From JAUQQI01 sp040289115 (GTDB lineage: Bacteria; Chloroflexota; Dehalococcoidia; JAUQQI01), in contig PSKS01000002.1 of assembly GCA_040289115.1 (NCBI GenBank), forward strand, positions 60,144 to 124,143: DNA of 64,000 nucleotides, read 5' to 3'. Below, one piece after another: positions 42,322 to 50,188 of this stretch; positions within the stretch are counted from its first letter, which is position 1, and the number at the start of each line of letters is the position of its first letter. The translations under genes and the position numbers were made by a program. The notes beneath the pieces are model-generated. The model saw only the letters and a list, made by a program, of their open reading frames with translations. It did no database searches and was not told the DNA's origin.

Positions 42322-42352
42322 GTTAACATAAACTCATTACGTTTATGTTAAC
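42322..42352. promoter_or_regulatory. long perfect inverted repeat GTTAACATAAAC / GTTTATGTTAAC
   Basis: Two 12-base arms around a 7-base spacer, AT-rich, about 60 bases before the -10 at 42413. The arm resembles the right flank of the palindrome at 29129-29148. An operator for a dimeric regulator is likeliest; as a terminator it lacks a T tract. Confidence 0.55.
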
Positions 42353-42409
42353 CACGTTCGTTCGGCATCCTAGCCAGGATCTACCCATTAATGCTTACGT
42401 TTTCAGGAA

Positions 42410-42418
42410 TGGTATAAT
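42410..42418 (+). promoter_or_regulatory. extended -10 promoter, probably leaderless transcript
   Basis: TGGTATAAT (42410-42418), then 10 bases to GTG 42429. The arrangement and flanks closely match the minus-strand promoter at 15958-15951. Confidence 0.55.
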
Positions 42419-42428
42419 CTGGCGCGCG

Positions 42429-42776
42429 GTGCTGGCTGAGCTGGTTCGGTGGACCTACACCCTCCTTGCCGTACTGGGCCTGCCGGCCGACGACCCCAGC
42501 CTAGTCATCTGGGTCGGATTGCTTTTTGGCACTCCCTCCTTTATCCTGGTGGTGTTCGTCGTCCTGGACTTTGTCCACCGCCTCACCTCCCGCCGGTACT
42601 ACCTCCGCTGCCTGGAATGTCAATATGCCGGTTACACCCACCAGCTCATTGGTCGCTGCCCCCGGTGCGGGGGCGCCGTGAGCTACCCCAAACTGGCCCG
42701 GCTTGCCCCCGACCAGAAACCGGAGGGCGGCCCGGCCGAAGAATCTCCCGAGTACCCGTTTTATGGCGGAAGGTAG
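42429..42776 (+). CDS. membrane protein with C-terminal zinc ribbon
   Basis: 115 residues from GTG 42429. One or two hydrophobic helices (about 8-20 and 26-50) are followed by a four-cysteine ribbon, C61-x2-C64 and C77-x2-C80 (CLECQYAG...GRCPRCGG), and a Pro/Glu-rich tail. No family recognised. The frame is open further upstream to an ATG at 42345 inside the inverted repeat, but the -10 box at 42413 favours the shorter form. It overlaps the DNA glycosylase gene by 14 bases. Confidence 0.65.
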   Translation: MLAELVRWTYTLLAVLGLPADDPSLVIWVGLLFGTPSFILVVFVVLDFVHRLTSRRYYLRCLECQYAGYTHQLIGRCPRCGGAVSYPKLARLAPDQKPEGGPAEESPEYPFYGGR

Positions 42777-43467
42777 CCTTAGGGTTCCGGATCTGGCCGC
42801 CCTAAACCAGGGGCTCGTCAACTGTCGGCTCTGCCCCCGGCTCGTGGCCCACCGGGAGCGGGTGGGACAAATTAAAAAGCGGGAGTTTCGGGACTGGGAC
42901 TACTGGGCCCGCCCGGTGCCGGGGTTCGGCGACCCGGCCGCCCGGCTCCTGGTGGTCGGGCTGGCCCCCGCTGCCCACGGGGCCAACCGCACCGGCCGGA
43001 TGTTCACCGGGGACTCGTCGGGCAATTGGCTTGTCCGGTCGCTATTCAAGTTTGGGTTTGCAACCCAGCCAATCAGCCTGGGGCAGGATGACGGCCTGGA
43101 ACTCAGGGACGCCTATGTTACCGCGGTGGTCCGTTGCGCCCCGCCCGACAACCGCCCCACCCCGGCCGAAATCGCCGCCTGCCGCCGGTACCTGGTGGCC
43201 GAGCTGGGCCTCTTAACCCGGGTTCGGGTGGTGGTCGCCCTGGGCCGAATCGCCTTCGCGGGGTTTCTCGCCGCCTATTACTGGCCCGACCGGCCGCCCC
43301 CGGGCCTGACATTTGCCCACGGAGCCCAATACAAACTGGACCGGGTGGCCCTCATCGCCTCCTACCACCCCAGCCGGCAGAACACCCAGACCGGCCGGCT
43401 GACGGAGGAGATGCTGGACCGGGTGTTCGCCGTTGCCCGGGCGGAGCTGGACCGACTCAGAGGCTGA
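42763..43467 (+). CDS. family 5 uracil-DNA glycosylase (UDGb type)
   Basis: 234 residues. Motif 1 is GLAPAAHGANRTGRMFTGD, as in Thermus UDGb, and motif 2 SYHPSRQNTQTGRLT. Iron-sulphur ligands C21-x2-C24 and the pair in VVRCAPPDNRPTPAEIAAC are present. The family removes uracil, hypoxanthine and related bases from DNA and is common in thermophiles. Start ATG 42763 is nested in the end of the preceding gene. It converges on the carbonic anhydrase with an 11-base overlap. Confidence 0.92.
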   Translation: MAEGSLRVPDLAALNQGLVNCRLCPRLVAHRERVGQIKKREFRDWDYWARPVPGFGDPAARLLVVGLAPAAHGANRTGRMFTGDSSGNWLVRSLFKFGFATQPISLGQDDGLELRDAYVTAVVRCAPPDNRPTPAEIAACRRYLVAELGLLTRVRVVVALGRIAFAGFLAAYYWPDRPPPGLTFAHGAQYKLDRVALIASYHPSRQNTQTGRLTEEMLDRVFAVARAELDRLRG

Positions 43468-43951
43468 CCTCATAGAGCCGCCCGGTTTTTACGTCGTAAA
43501 TGAATCCCCGAACGTTATCCTTGTACGGGATGAAGGGGCTGGCCTTGATCCGCCGGATGGACTGGCGAACGTCCTCCTCTAGGTTTTCAAAGGCCTCGAA
43601 GGCGAAGGGCGGCCTGATACCGGTTTCCCGCTCGAGCTGAGCCTTAAGGTCGTCGTCCTTAAACTTAAGCATGCCACAGTCAGTATGGTGGATGAGCATC
43701 ACCTCCCGGGTTCCGACAAGCCGCTGGGATATCACCAGGGAGCGGATGACGTCATCGGTGACTACCCCGCCGGCGTTTCGGATGACGTGGGCGTCCCCCT
43801 CCTCGAGGCCCAAAGCCCGGGCCGGGTCAAGCCGGGCATCCATGCAGGCGACAATAGCCACCCCCTTTTTCGCGGTTATCGGGAGGTCACCCTTGGTGAA
43901 GGCGGCGGCGTATTGCCCATTATTAGCCAGCAACTCATCGATGACACCCAA
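43457..43951 (-). CDS. beta-class carbonic anhydrase
   Basis: 164 residues. Zinc ligands C36, H89 and C92 (ACMDARLDP and IHHTDCGM), with the D38-R40 dyad that gates the metal. It interconverts CO2 and bicarbonate. It belongs to the short, Rv1284-like clade, some of which have low activity. TTG 43951 has AGGAGG at good spacing. It has its own strong promoter and a palindrome just upstream. Confidence 0.93.
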   Translation of the reverse strand: MGVIDELLANNGQYAAAFTKGDLPITAKKGVAIVACMDARLDPARALGLEEGDAHVIRNAGGVVTDDVIRSLVISQRLVGTREVMLIHHTDCGMLKFKDDDLKAQLERETGIRPPFAFEAFENLEEDVRQSIRRIKASPFIPYKDNVRGFIYDVKTGRLYEVSL

Positions 43952-43979
43952 GACCCACCTCCTTTGGGAATTTCGCGCT

Positions 43980-44008
43980 ATTGTAACCCCACGTAGTTAG
44001 TTTGTCAA
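43980..44008 (-). promoter_or_regulatory. strong promoter of the carbonic anhydrase gene
   Basis: Minus strand TTGACA (44008-44003), a 17-base spacer and TACAAT (43985-43980). One of the best sigma-70 matches in the window. Confidence 0.85.
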
Positions 44009-44011
44009 GTA

Positions 44012-44029
44012 TGTATATCAACATATACA
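44012..44029. promoter_or_regulatory. palindrome TGTATAT-CAAC-ATATACA
   Basis: Perfect 7-base arms with a 4-base centre, ending three bases upstream of the carbonic anhydrase -35. The position suits an activator or a steric repressor. The regulator is unknown. Confidence 0.55.
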
Positions 44030-44360
44030 CCTTTCCGGTTATTCCCGGCCATGCCGGCGGCGAACCGGTAGCCTGCAAAAACGCACGGCTATGTACCCCC
44101 GGGGCCCAACTGCTGCTCCCCATCAGGGGGATAACGCAACGGGAGATGCCGAGCGGCCATTACGTTGACACGGGCCATACGCACGGCGGCACCAGGCCTT
44201 GCCCCAGGCCGTTGCGGTTAGCCGCGGCTGGCGGGGCTATTCCCGCGTGGACCAGGAGGCCATCGAGTTCTACCTGGGTAACCACCAGGCGACCCGGAAA
44301 GCCAGGACCGAATTCCCCTTACGGGGGGAGCTGGTTGACCGCTGAAAGGGAGTTGCGCCG
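44030..44360. other. intergenic stretch without an intact gene
   Basis: No reading frame here shows family motifs. A short plus-strand frame ending at 44344 (containing GYSRVDQEAIEFYLGNHQ) stops just before the decayed PIN gene and could be what remains of its antitoxin, but I cannot identify it. The 180 bases after the PIN remnant (44638-44821) hold a small CTCCC-TGCG-GGGAG hairpin and the start region of the next gene. Confidence 0.4.
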
Positions 44361-44637
44361 GTAAAGAAGCTTTTAGCCCCAGATGCCGATGTGGTTATCG
44401 AGTACTTTGCCAGGGTTGAGCCCGTGGCCTCGGCGGTTGCGGACCTGATTCGGCCGGGACGGGCCGCACTGGTGGTGGCGACGGCCTTCGAGTTGACCTG
44501 TGTCAAGACCTTGCCTTGCTGCTGGAAGCGTTGCCCGTTTTTGACCTGGACCCGACCGGCGCCCTCCGGGCCGGGACCCTTTACCGGCAGCGGAAGGCTT
44601 CGGGGATGAGGTTATTGGGCCCCTCGACCTACTTGTA
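44361..44637 (+). pseudogene. decayed PIN-domain (VapC-like) toxin
   Basis: In one frame: LLAPDADVVIEYFARVEP, then GRAALVVATAFELTCV, the first two PIN motifs (active-site Asp and Glu). In the next frame, from about 44508: DLALLLEALPVFDLDPTGAL and LYRQRKASGMRLLGPSTYL, the helical middle part, ending at TAA 44637. A deletion or frameshift joins them and the last motif (the catalytic Asp near the C-terminus) is missing, so the nuclease is dead. Intact relatives are ribonuclease toxins of type II toxin-antitoxin systems. Confidence 0.65.
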
Positions 44638-44821
44638 ACTGGCTGTTGTCCTCATTCCCCGGCCTTGTACACCTGTAACCTGGGCCATTTTGGCAGGATC
44701 CCCGAACTGATACTGCTCAACTTCGGCGGGCGGCCCTGATAACCGCCCGAACTTTCCCTGGAAAACCGGCCCCGGTCCAGGGCCGAGCTCCCTGCGGGGA
44801 GAATCAGGTAAGATCAACCGC

Positions 44822-45820
44822 GTGGACTTACCAGAGTTTTTAAAGCATCTCAACTGGGTCGACTGGGTGGTTCTGGCCGTCGTCGGGGCCGCCGTCCTCT
44901 CCGGTCTGGCCCGCGGCTTTGTCGCCGGCCTCCTCGATATCCTCGGCGTCCTGGTCGCCTTTGGGGCCGCCATTGCCGGCTACCGCTGGGCCGCCCGGCT
45001 CATCCTCAACACGGTCCCCGACCTGCCCCAGCCACTGGCCTTCATCGGGGGCTTCCTCGGGCTGGTCGTGGCCGGCCTGCTCCTTTACGGCCTCTTTGTC
45101 CAGCTCCTCTTTCTGGCCGCCGGACCTTTAAGGCCGATTTTAAAGCCCTTTGCCCCCATCAACACCCTACTGGGGGCAGTCCCCGGCCTCATTAAAGGGC
45201 TCTTCTACGCCACCCTCCTCGTCCTGCCCTTCGCCACCCTTCCCCTGGTCCCCAGCATCTCCGCCGATATCGAACGCTCTGAGGTTGCCCGGCGGCTGGT
45301 GGCGGCCGCGGTGAACGCGGCCCCCACCCTCGAGCGGCTGATGGGCCGGGAACTCAACGAAGGTTTAAGCTTCCTCGCCCCGCCCCAGACGCAGGAAGGG
45401 ATGCGCCTCAACTTTACGGCCCTGGGCCGGCTTACGGTCGACCCCGAGGCCGAGGGGGAGATGCTTAACCTGATAAACCAGGAGCGGGCCCGGGCCGGCC
45501 TCGCTCCTCTGGTCATGGACGAAACCATGCGGGAGGTTGCACGCCAGCACAGCCGGGAGATGTTCGAGCTGGGGTATTTCGGCCACGAGTCGCCCGTTAC
45601 CGGGTCCCCCACCGACCGCCTTTTACGGGCTGGGGTGCGGTTCCGGGTGGCCGGGGAGAACTTGGCCTACGCCCCCAACGTCCGGTTGGCCCACGAGGGG
45701 CTGATGGCGAGCCCAGGCCACCGGGCCAACATCTTAAACCCCCAGTTCCGGCGGGTGGGGATCGGGGCCGTGCGCAGTGAGCTGCGGGGAACCATGTTCA
45801 CCCAGGAGTTCGCCGACTAA
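44822..45820 (+). CDS. CvpA-family membrane domain fused to a CAP/SCP extracellular domain
   Basis: 332 residues. Residues about 10-140 carry four helices of the CvpA (colicin V production) family: VDWVVLAVVGAAVLSGLARGF, then LDILGVLVAFGAA. Residues about 215-332 form a CAP domain with NLINQERARAGLAPL, GYFGHESP, AGENLAYAP and SPGHRANILNP. Such proteins occur in Gram-positive and related bacteria; the CAP domain is presumably outside, and its role in cell-envelope maintenance is inferred. GTG 44822 has a TAAGAT box only seven bases upstream, so the leader is very short. Confidence 0.88.
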   Translation: MDLPEFLKHLNWVDWVVLAVVGAAVLSGLARGFVAGLLDILGVLVAFGAAIAGYRWAARLILNTVPDLPQPLAFIGGFLGLVVAGLLLYGLFVQLLFLAAGPLRPILKPFAPINTLLGAVPGLIKGLFYATLLVLPFATLPLVPSISADIERSEVARRLVAAAVNAAPTLERLMGRELNEGLSFLAPPQTQEGMRLNFTALGRLTVDPEAEGEMLNLINQERARAGLAPLVMDETMREVARQHSREMFELGYFGHESPVTGSPTDRLLRAGVRFRVAGENLAYAPNVRLAHEGLMASPGHRANILNPQFRRVGIGAVRSELRGTMFTQEFAD

Positions 45821-45844
45821 AGCGCGCCCCTTGCCCCCAAGGTT

Positions 45845-45850
45845 TATAAT
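45845..45850 (+). promoter_or_regulatory. -10 box of the amidase gene
   Basis: TATAAT about 30 bases before the GTG start, followed by AAGGAGG. No convincing -35. Confidence 0.5.
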
Positions 45851-45879
45851 CACCGGGAACCCTGCAAGGAGGCTGAGCT

Positions 45880-47301
45880 GTGAACCCGACCGAACTATGT
45901 TACACCCCTGCCGTTGAGCTTGCCCACCGGATCCGCCGCAAGGAGCTTTCCCCTATTGAGGTTTTCGACGCCTTCGCCGCCCGCATCGAGGCCTTAAACC
46001 CAAAGCTCAACGCCTTCTGCACCCTGGTCCTCGACCGGGCCCGGGAAGAGGCCCGCCAGGCGGAGGCTGCCGTGATGCGCGGAGACCCCCTTGGCCCCAT
46101 CCACGGCTTGCCGGTGGGCATTAAGGACCTAGTCCCCACTGCCGGCATCCGCACCACCTTCGGCTCAAAGCTTTACGCCGAAAACGTCCCCCAGGTCGAC
46201 GGCGAGGTAGTCCGCCGCATCCGGGCCGCCGGGGGTATCATCGTCGGCAAAACCACCACCCCCGAGTTCGGTCACAAGGGGGTCACCGACAGCCCCCTCT
46301 TCGGCATCACCCGCAACCCCTGGAATCCGGACCGAACCCCGGGAGGCTCGTCAGGTGGGGCGGCCGCGGCCGTGGCCGCCGGAATGGTCCCCCTGGCCCA
46401 GGGCAGCGACGGCGGCGGCTCCATCCGGATTCCGGCCGCCTTCTGCGGCATCTTCGGCTACAAGCCCAGCTACGGCCTGGTCTCCCGAGCGCCCACCCTA
46501 GACTACTTTACGACCCTCTCCCACCTGGGCCCGATGACCCGGACAGTGGCCGATGGAATCCTCTTCCTAAAGGCCATGGCCGGCTACGACCATAAAGACC
46601 CCTACTCCCTGCCCTTTCCGACCGACCAGCTGGATAATGTGCCGGCTGCCGCCGAAAGCCTCAAGGGGCTGAAAATCGCCTGGAGCCCCGACTTAGGCTA
46701 CGCCCCGGTGGAGGCCGAGGTTTTAGAGTTAACCCGCTTGGCGGTGAGGGCCTTTGAAGAGCTTGGGGCCATCGTCGAGGAGGCCAGCCCCGGATTCGAA
46801 AACCCCTTGCCCGCCTTCGAAGTGCTTTTCGGAACCCTCCTGGCGGTCCAGGTCGTGGACTACCTGCCCGACCGCCAGGCCGACATCGACCCGACCCTTT
46901 TGAAGATCGTCGAGCGGGCCCTGGGATTCACAGCCGTCGACTACGCCAAGGCTCAGGCGCAACGGAGCCGCCTTTACGAAAAGTGCATAGCCTTTTTCGA
47001 AAAGTACGACCTGCTCGTTACCCCGACGATGCCGATGCCTGCCTTCGAGGTCGGGGTCTACCCGCCGAAGTTAGTGGGCGGGGTGGAGCTGGACGAGTCC
47101 CTGGGCTGGACTCCATTTACGTTTCCCTTTAACCTGACCAACCAGCCGGCGGCCAGTGTTCCCGCCGGCTGGACCCGGGACGGCCTGCCGGTTGGCCTTC
47201 AGGTTGTGGGTGGGCCCCGCCAGGACCTCCTGGTTCTGCGGGCGGCGGCCGCCTTCGAGCGGGCCCGTCCGTGGGCCCACCGCCGGCCGCCGCTGGACTA
47301 A
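45880..47301 (+). CDS. amidase signature family hydrolase
   Basis: 473 residues. The Ser-cisSer-Lys triad is visible: Lys in PVGIKDLVPT, the cis-Ser in GGSSGGAAAAVAAGM and the nucleophile in GSDGGGSIRIPAAFCG. The family hydrolyses amides; GatA is excluded by the absence of gatB and gatC and by the C-terminal sequence. GTG 45880 has AGGAGG eight bases upstream. It ends in a 4-base convergent overlap with the MaoC gene. Confidence 0.88.
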   Translation: MNPTELCYTPAVELAHRIRRKELSPIEVFDAFAARIEALNPKLNAFCTLVLDRAREEARQAEAAVMRGDPLGPIHGLPVGIKDLVPTAGIRTTFGSKLYAENVPQVDGEVVRRIRAAGGIIVGKTTTPEFGHKGVTDSPLFGITRNPWNPDRTPGGSSGGAAAAVAAGMVPLAQGSDGGGSIRIPAAFCGIFGYKPSYGLVSRAPTLDYFTTLSHLGPMTRTVADGILFLKAMAGYDHKDPYSLPFPTDQLDNVPAAAESLKGLKIAWSPDLGYAPVEAEVLELTRLAVRAFEELGAIVEEASPGFENPLPAFEVLFGTLLAVQVVDYLPDRQADIDPTLLKIVERALGFTAVDYAKAQAQRSRLYEKCIAFFEKYDLLVTPTMPMPAFEVGVYPPKLVGGVELDESLGWTPFTFPFNLTNQPAASVPAGWTRDGLPVGLQVVGGPRQDLLVLRAAAAFERARPWAHRRPPLD

Positions 47302-47816
47302 GAAGTTTCAGCCTGGCTCCGAAGCTTCTGCCAGACCGGGGCGGTTGGAGGCCGCTGGCCCCGCTTATAAACCATAATGGCGCGGGTAAATTCGATGACG
47401 GCCACCCCGTCCTGATTGTAGCCCACGGTCCGGACCTTGATGATGCCCATGTGGGGGCGGGAGTTCGACTCCCGCTTCTCGAGGACCTCGGTTCGGGCGT
47501 AGAGGGTATCTCCCTCGAACACCGGCTTCAGGAGCCGGACATTCTCCCAGCCCAGGTTTATCCCGTTCTGGCTCACGTCGGCCACCGTTAGGCCCGTCAC
47601 CACGGCCAGCGTCAGGGCGCTGTTCACCAGGGGGCGTCCAAATTCGGTGGCCTCGGCGTAGTGCCGGTCGGTGTGGATGGGGTTCGGGTTGACGGTGAGC
47701 AGGGTGAACCAGATGTTGTCGGTCTGGGTTATCGTCCGGCCCATAGGGTGCTCGTAGACGTCGCCAACCTCGAAATCCTCGTAAAAGCGCCCCTCCCAGC
47801 CGGGCTTTACGGTCAT
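47298..47816 (-). CDS. MaoC-family acyl-CoA hydratase
   Basis: 172 residues with a hot-dog fold. The catalytic region NPNPIHTDRHYAEATEFGRPLVN matches mesaconyl-CoA hydratase and related (R)-hydratases; YARTEVLEKRES is the typical follow-on. ATG 47816 has AGGAGGG and lies 16 bases after the CoA-transferase stop. Together with the next two genes it suggests CoA activation, dehydrogenation and hydration of a carboxylic acid. Confidence 0.88.
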   Translation of the reverse strand: MTVKPGWEGRFYEDFEVGDVYEHPMGRTITQTDNIWFTLLTVNPNPIHTDRHYAEATEFGRPLVNSALTLAVVTGLTVADVSQNGINLGWENVRLLKPVFEGDTLYARTEVLEKRESNSRPHMGIIKVRTVGYNQDGVAVIEFTRAIMVYKRGQRPPTAPVWQKLRSQAETS

Positions 47817-47832
47817 GGCAGTTCCCTCCTTT

Positions 47833-49011
47833 CTAGACGACGCCCTCTTTACGCAGGCGCTCGATGGTTTCGGGGTCGAAGCCCAGCTCCCGAAGGACCT
47901 CCTCGGTGTGTTCCCCGACGGCCGGGATACGGCCCAAGCGGACCTCGGCGTCGGCGAAGTCAAAGGGCGGCAGGTACTGGCGGACTGGCCCTACAGGCGA
48001 CTCCACCTCGACCCAGCGGTCGCGGGCCGCAAGCTGGGGGTGTTCCACGAACCCGGCAAGGTCCCGCACAAGCCCGTAAGGGACGTCGGCCGCCTCCAGC
48101 CGCCGGGCCACCTCCGCCACCGGCCACTGGCTCAGGACCTTCTCGATGAGCGGCTCCAGCCGCCCCCGGTTCCGGACCCGGAGCTCGATGGTGGCGTAGT
48201 CGGGGTCCCGGGCCAGCTCCGGCATCCCCAGAACCTGGGCACAGAAGCGGACCCACTGGGCCTCGTTTTGGATGGCGATATTTACATACCCATCGGCACA
48301 CTTATAAGGCCCATAAGGCACGATGATGTTGTGGCGCATGCCGGCCCGCTCCGGCTGGCGGCCCGTGTAAAGATAGCCATAGGCGAAGGGCGAGACCCAC
48401 TCAGCCAGCGCGTCGAAGAGGGAGACCTCTACCTTGGTTCCCCGGCCCGTCTGGGTCCGGCGGTAGAGGGCGGCCAGGATGCTGGCGAAGGCGTAGAGCC
48501 CGGCCCCGATGTCAGCCACCGAAACCGCCACCTTGGCCGGGGCCTCCGGGGTGCCGGTGAGGGCGATGACAGCCGTCTCCCCCTGGACCAGGAGGTCGAA
48601 GGCCTTGCGGTCGCGGTAGGGGCCCGCCCGCCCGTAGGCGGTGATCCGGCAGACGATAAGCTGGGGGTACCTTTCGGCCAGGCTTTCCCAGGTCAAACCG
48701 AGCCGGTCGGCCACCCCGGGCCCTAGGTTCTCCACCAGCACGTCTGCCCCCGCCAGGAGGCGGTGAAGGATTTCGATGCCCTGCGGGCTTTTCAGGTTAA
48801 GGGTGAGGCTCCGCTTCGTCCGGTTGAGCCAGGCAAACCAGGCGCTCAGGCCCCGAATCGCCGAGTCGTAGTAGCGGCCGAAATCCCCCTCCCCTGGTCG
48901 CTCGATTTTTATAACCTCGGCTCCCAGGTCGGCCAGGTGCCGGGTGCACAGCGGCCCGGCCACGGCCTGCTCCAGGGCCACCACCCGAATCCCTTCCAGG
49001 ATGCCGGTCAT
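47833..49011 (-). CDS. CaiB/BaiF-family (class III) CoA-transferase
   Basis: 392 residues. EGIRVVALEQAVAGPLCTRHLADLGAEVIKIE is the family start, and the catalytic Asp lies in RKAFDLLVQGETAV. It exchanges CoA between acids without a covalent phosphoryl step. Closest by pattern are the succinyl-CoA:dicarboxylate and mesaconyl-CoA transferases. It begins three bases after the acyl-CoA dehydrogenase stop. Confidence 0.9.
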   Translation of the reverse strand: MTGILEGIRVVALEQAVAGPLCTRHLADLGAEVIKIERPGEGDFGRYYDSAIRGLSAWFAWLNRTKRSLTLNLKSPQGIEILHRLLAGADVLVENLGPGVADRLGLTWESLAERYPQLIVCRITAYGRAGPYRDRKAFDLLVQGETAVIALTGTPEAPAKVAVSVADIGAGLYAFASILAALYRRTQTGRGTKVEVSLFDALAEWVSPFAYGYLYTGRQPERAGMRHNIIVPYGPYKCADGYVNIAIQNEAQWVRFCAQVLGMPELARDPDYATIELRVRNRGRLEPLIEKVLSQWPVAEVARRLEAADVPYGLVRDLAGFVEHPQLAARDRWVEVESPVGPVRQYLPPFDFADAEVRLGRIPAVGEHTEEVLRELGFDPETIERLRKEGVV

Positions 49012-49014
49012 GCC

Positions 49015-50175
49015 TCAGTAGCTCCGGGGGAGTCCCAGCACGTGCTGGCCGATGTAAGCCAGCACCAGGTTATTGTTTACCGGGGCAACCTGGTAAAGGC
49101 GGGTCTCCCGGAACTTCCGCTCCACGTCCATATCCACCACGAACCCCATCCCCCCGTGGACGTCCAGGCAGACGTTGGCGGCGTACCAGGAGGCTTCCGA
49201 GGCCAGAAGCTTGGCCAGGTTGGCCTCGGCCCCGCAGCGCTGTTCCTGGTCATAAAGCCAGGCGGCCTTCCAGCGCATCAGGTCGGCGGCCTCGACCAGG
49301 GCGTGGGCCCGGGCGATGGGGAACTGGACCCCCTGATTCTGGCCGATGGGTCGGCCGAAAACCACCCGCTGGTTGGCGTACCGGACGGCCCGCTCGATAA
49401 ACCAGCGGCCATCCCCGATACACTCGGCCGCAATCAAGATCCGCTCGGCATTGAGGCCGTCCAGCAGGTACCTGAAGCCCTTACCCTCCTCCCCGACCAG
49501 GTTCTCGGCGGGCACCTCCAATTCGTCGAAGTAGACGGCGTTGGTCTGGTGGTTGACCATAACCTCGATGGGCCGGATCACCAGCCCGCCCCGGGCGTTG
49601 CGTAGGTCGACAATGAAGACGGACATGCCTTCGGTCTTGTTTTCCACCTCCTCGTAGGGGGTGGTTCGGGCCAGGACGAGCATCAGGTCCGAGTGGAGCG
49701 CCCGGGAGGTGAAGATCTTTTGGCCGGTAATGTAATACTTGCCATTGCGCCGGACGGCTCGGGTCTGAATCCGGGTCGTGTCCGAGCCGGCCTCAGGTTC
49801 CGTAACCCCGAAGGCCTGCAGGCGTAGTTCGCCCCGGGCGATGGGCGGCAGAAACCGCCGCTTTTGCTCCTCGGACCCATGCTTTAAAATTACGTTCATA
49901 ATGTACATTTGGGCGTGGCAAGCGGCGGCGTTACCCCCCGAGCGATGGATCTCCTCCACGACGATGGACGCTTCACTGATCCCCAGCCCGCCCCCGCCAT
50001 ACTCTTCGGGGATCAGGATGCTTAGCCAGCCGGCGCTGGTAAGGGCCCGGACGAACTCTTCCGGGTAGGCACGGCGGCGGTCCAGTTCCCGCCAGTACTC
50101 GTCGGGGAACTGCCGGCACAGCTCGGCCACGGCCTTACGGACCATCAGCTGGTGCTCGGTGAGCCGAAAATCCAT
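49015..50175 (-). CDS. acyl-CoA dehydrogenase (isovaleryl-type base position)
   Basis: 386 residues. FAD-binding motifs GVTEPEAGSD and FTSRALHSD, and the C-terminal CLDVHGGMGFVVD. The usual catalytic Glu in YEGT is missing (LYQVAPVNNN), while a Glu occurs at residue 244 in LNAERILIAAE, the position used by isovaleryl-CoA and long-chain dehydrogenases. It therefore probably desaturates a branched or dicarboxylic acyl-CoA. Electrons would go to ETF, whose genes are not in the window. Confidence 0.88.
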   Translation of the reverse strand: MDFRLTEHQLMVRKAVAELCRQFPDEYWRELDRRRAYPEEFVRALTSAGWLSILIPEEYGGGGLGISEASIVVEEIHRSGGNAAACHAQMYIMNVILKHGSEEQKRRFLPPIARGELRLQAFGVTEPEAGSDTTRIQTRAVRRNGKYYITGQKIFTSRALHSDLMLVLARTTPYEEVENKTEGMSVFIVDLRNARGGLVIRPIEVMVNHQTNAVYFDELEVPAENLVGEEGKGFRYLLDGLNAERILIAAECIGDGRWFIERAVRYANQRVVFGRPIGQNQGVQFPIARAHALVEAADLMRWKAAWLYDQEQRCGAEANLAKLLASEASWYAANVCLDVHGGMGFVVDMDVERKFRETRLYQVAPVNNNLVLAYIGQHVLGLPRSY

Positions 50176-50188
50176 CTCGTCTTCTCCA

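Noticed and set aside
42345..42428. N-terminal extension of the zinc-ribbon protein from ATG 42345
   Set aside because: The start would lie inside the inverted repeat and upstream of a good TGGTATAAT box, with no ribosome site.
47457..47475. tRNA T-arm-like sequence GCGGGAGTTCGACTCCCGC
   Set aside because: It has no matching acceptor, D or anticodon arms and lies inside the MaoC coding sequence.
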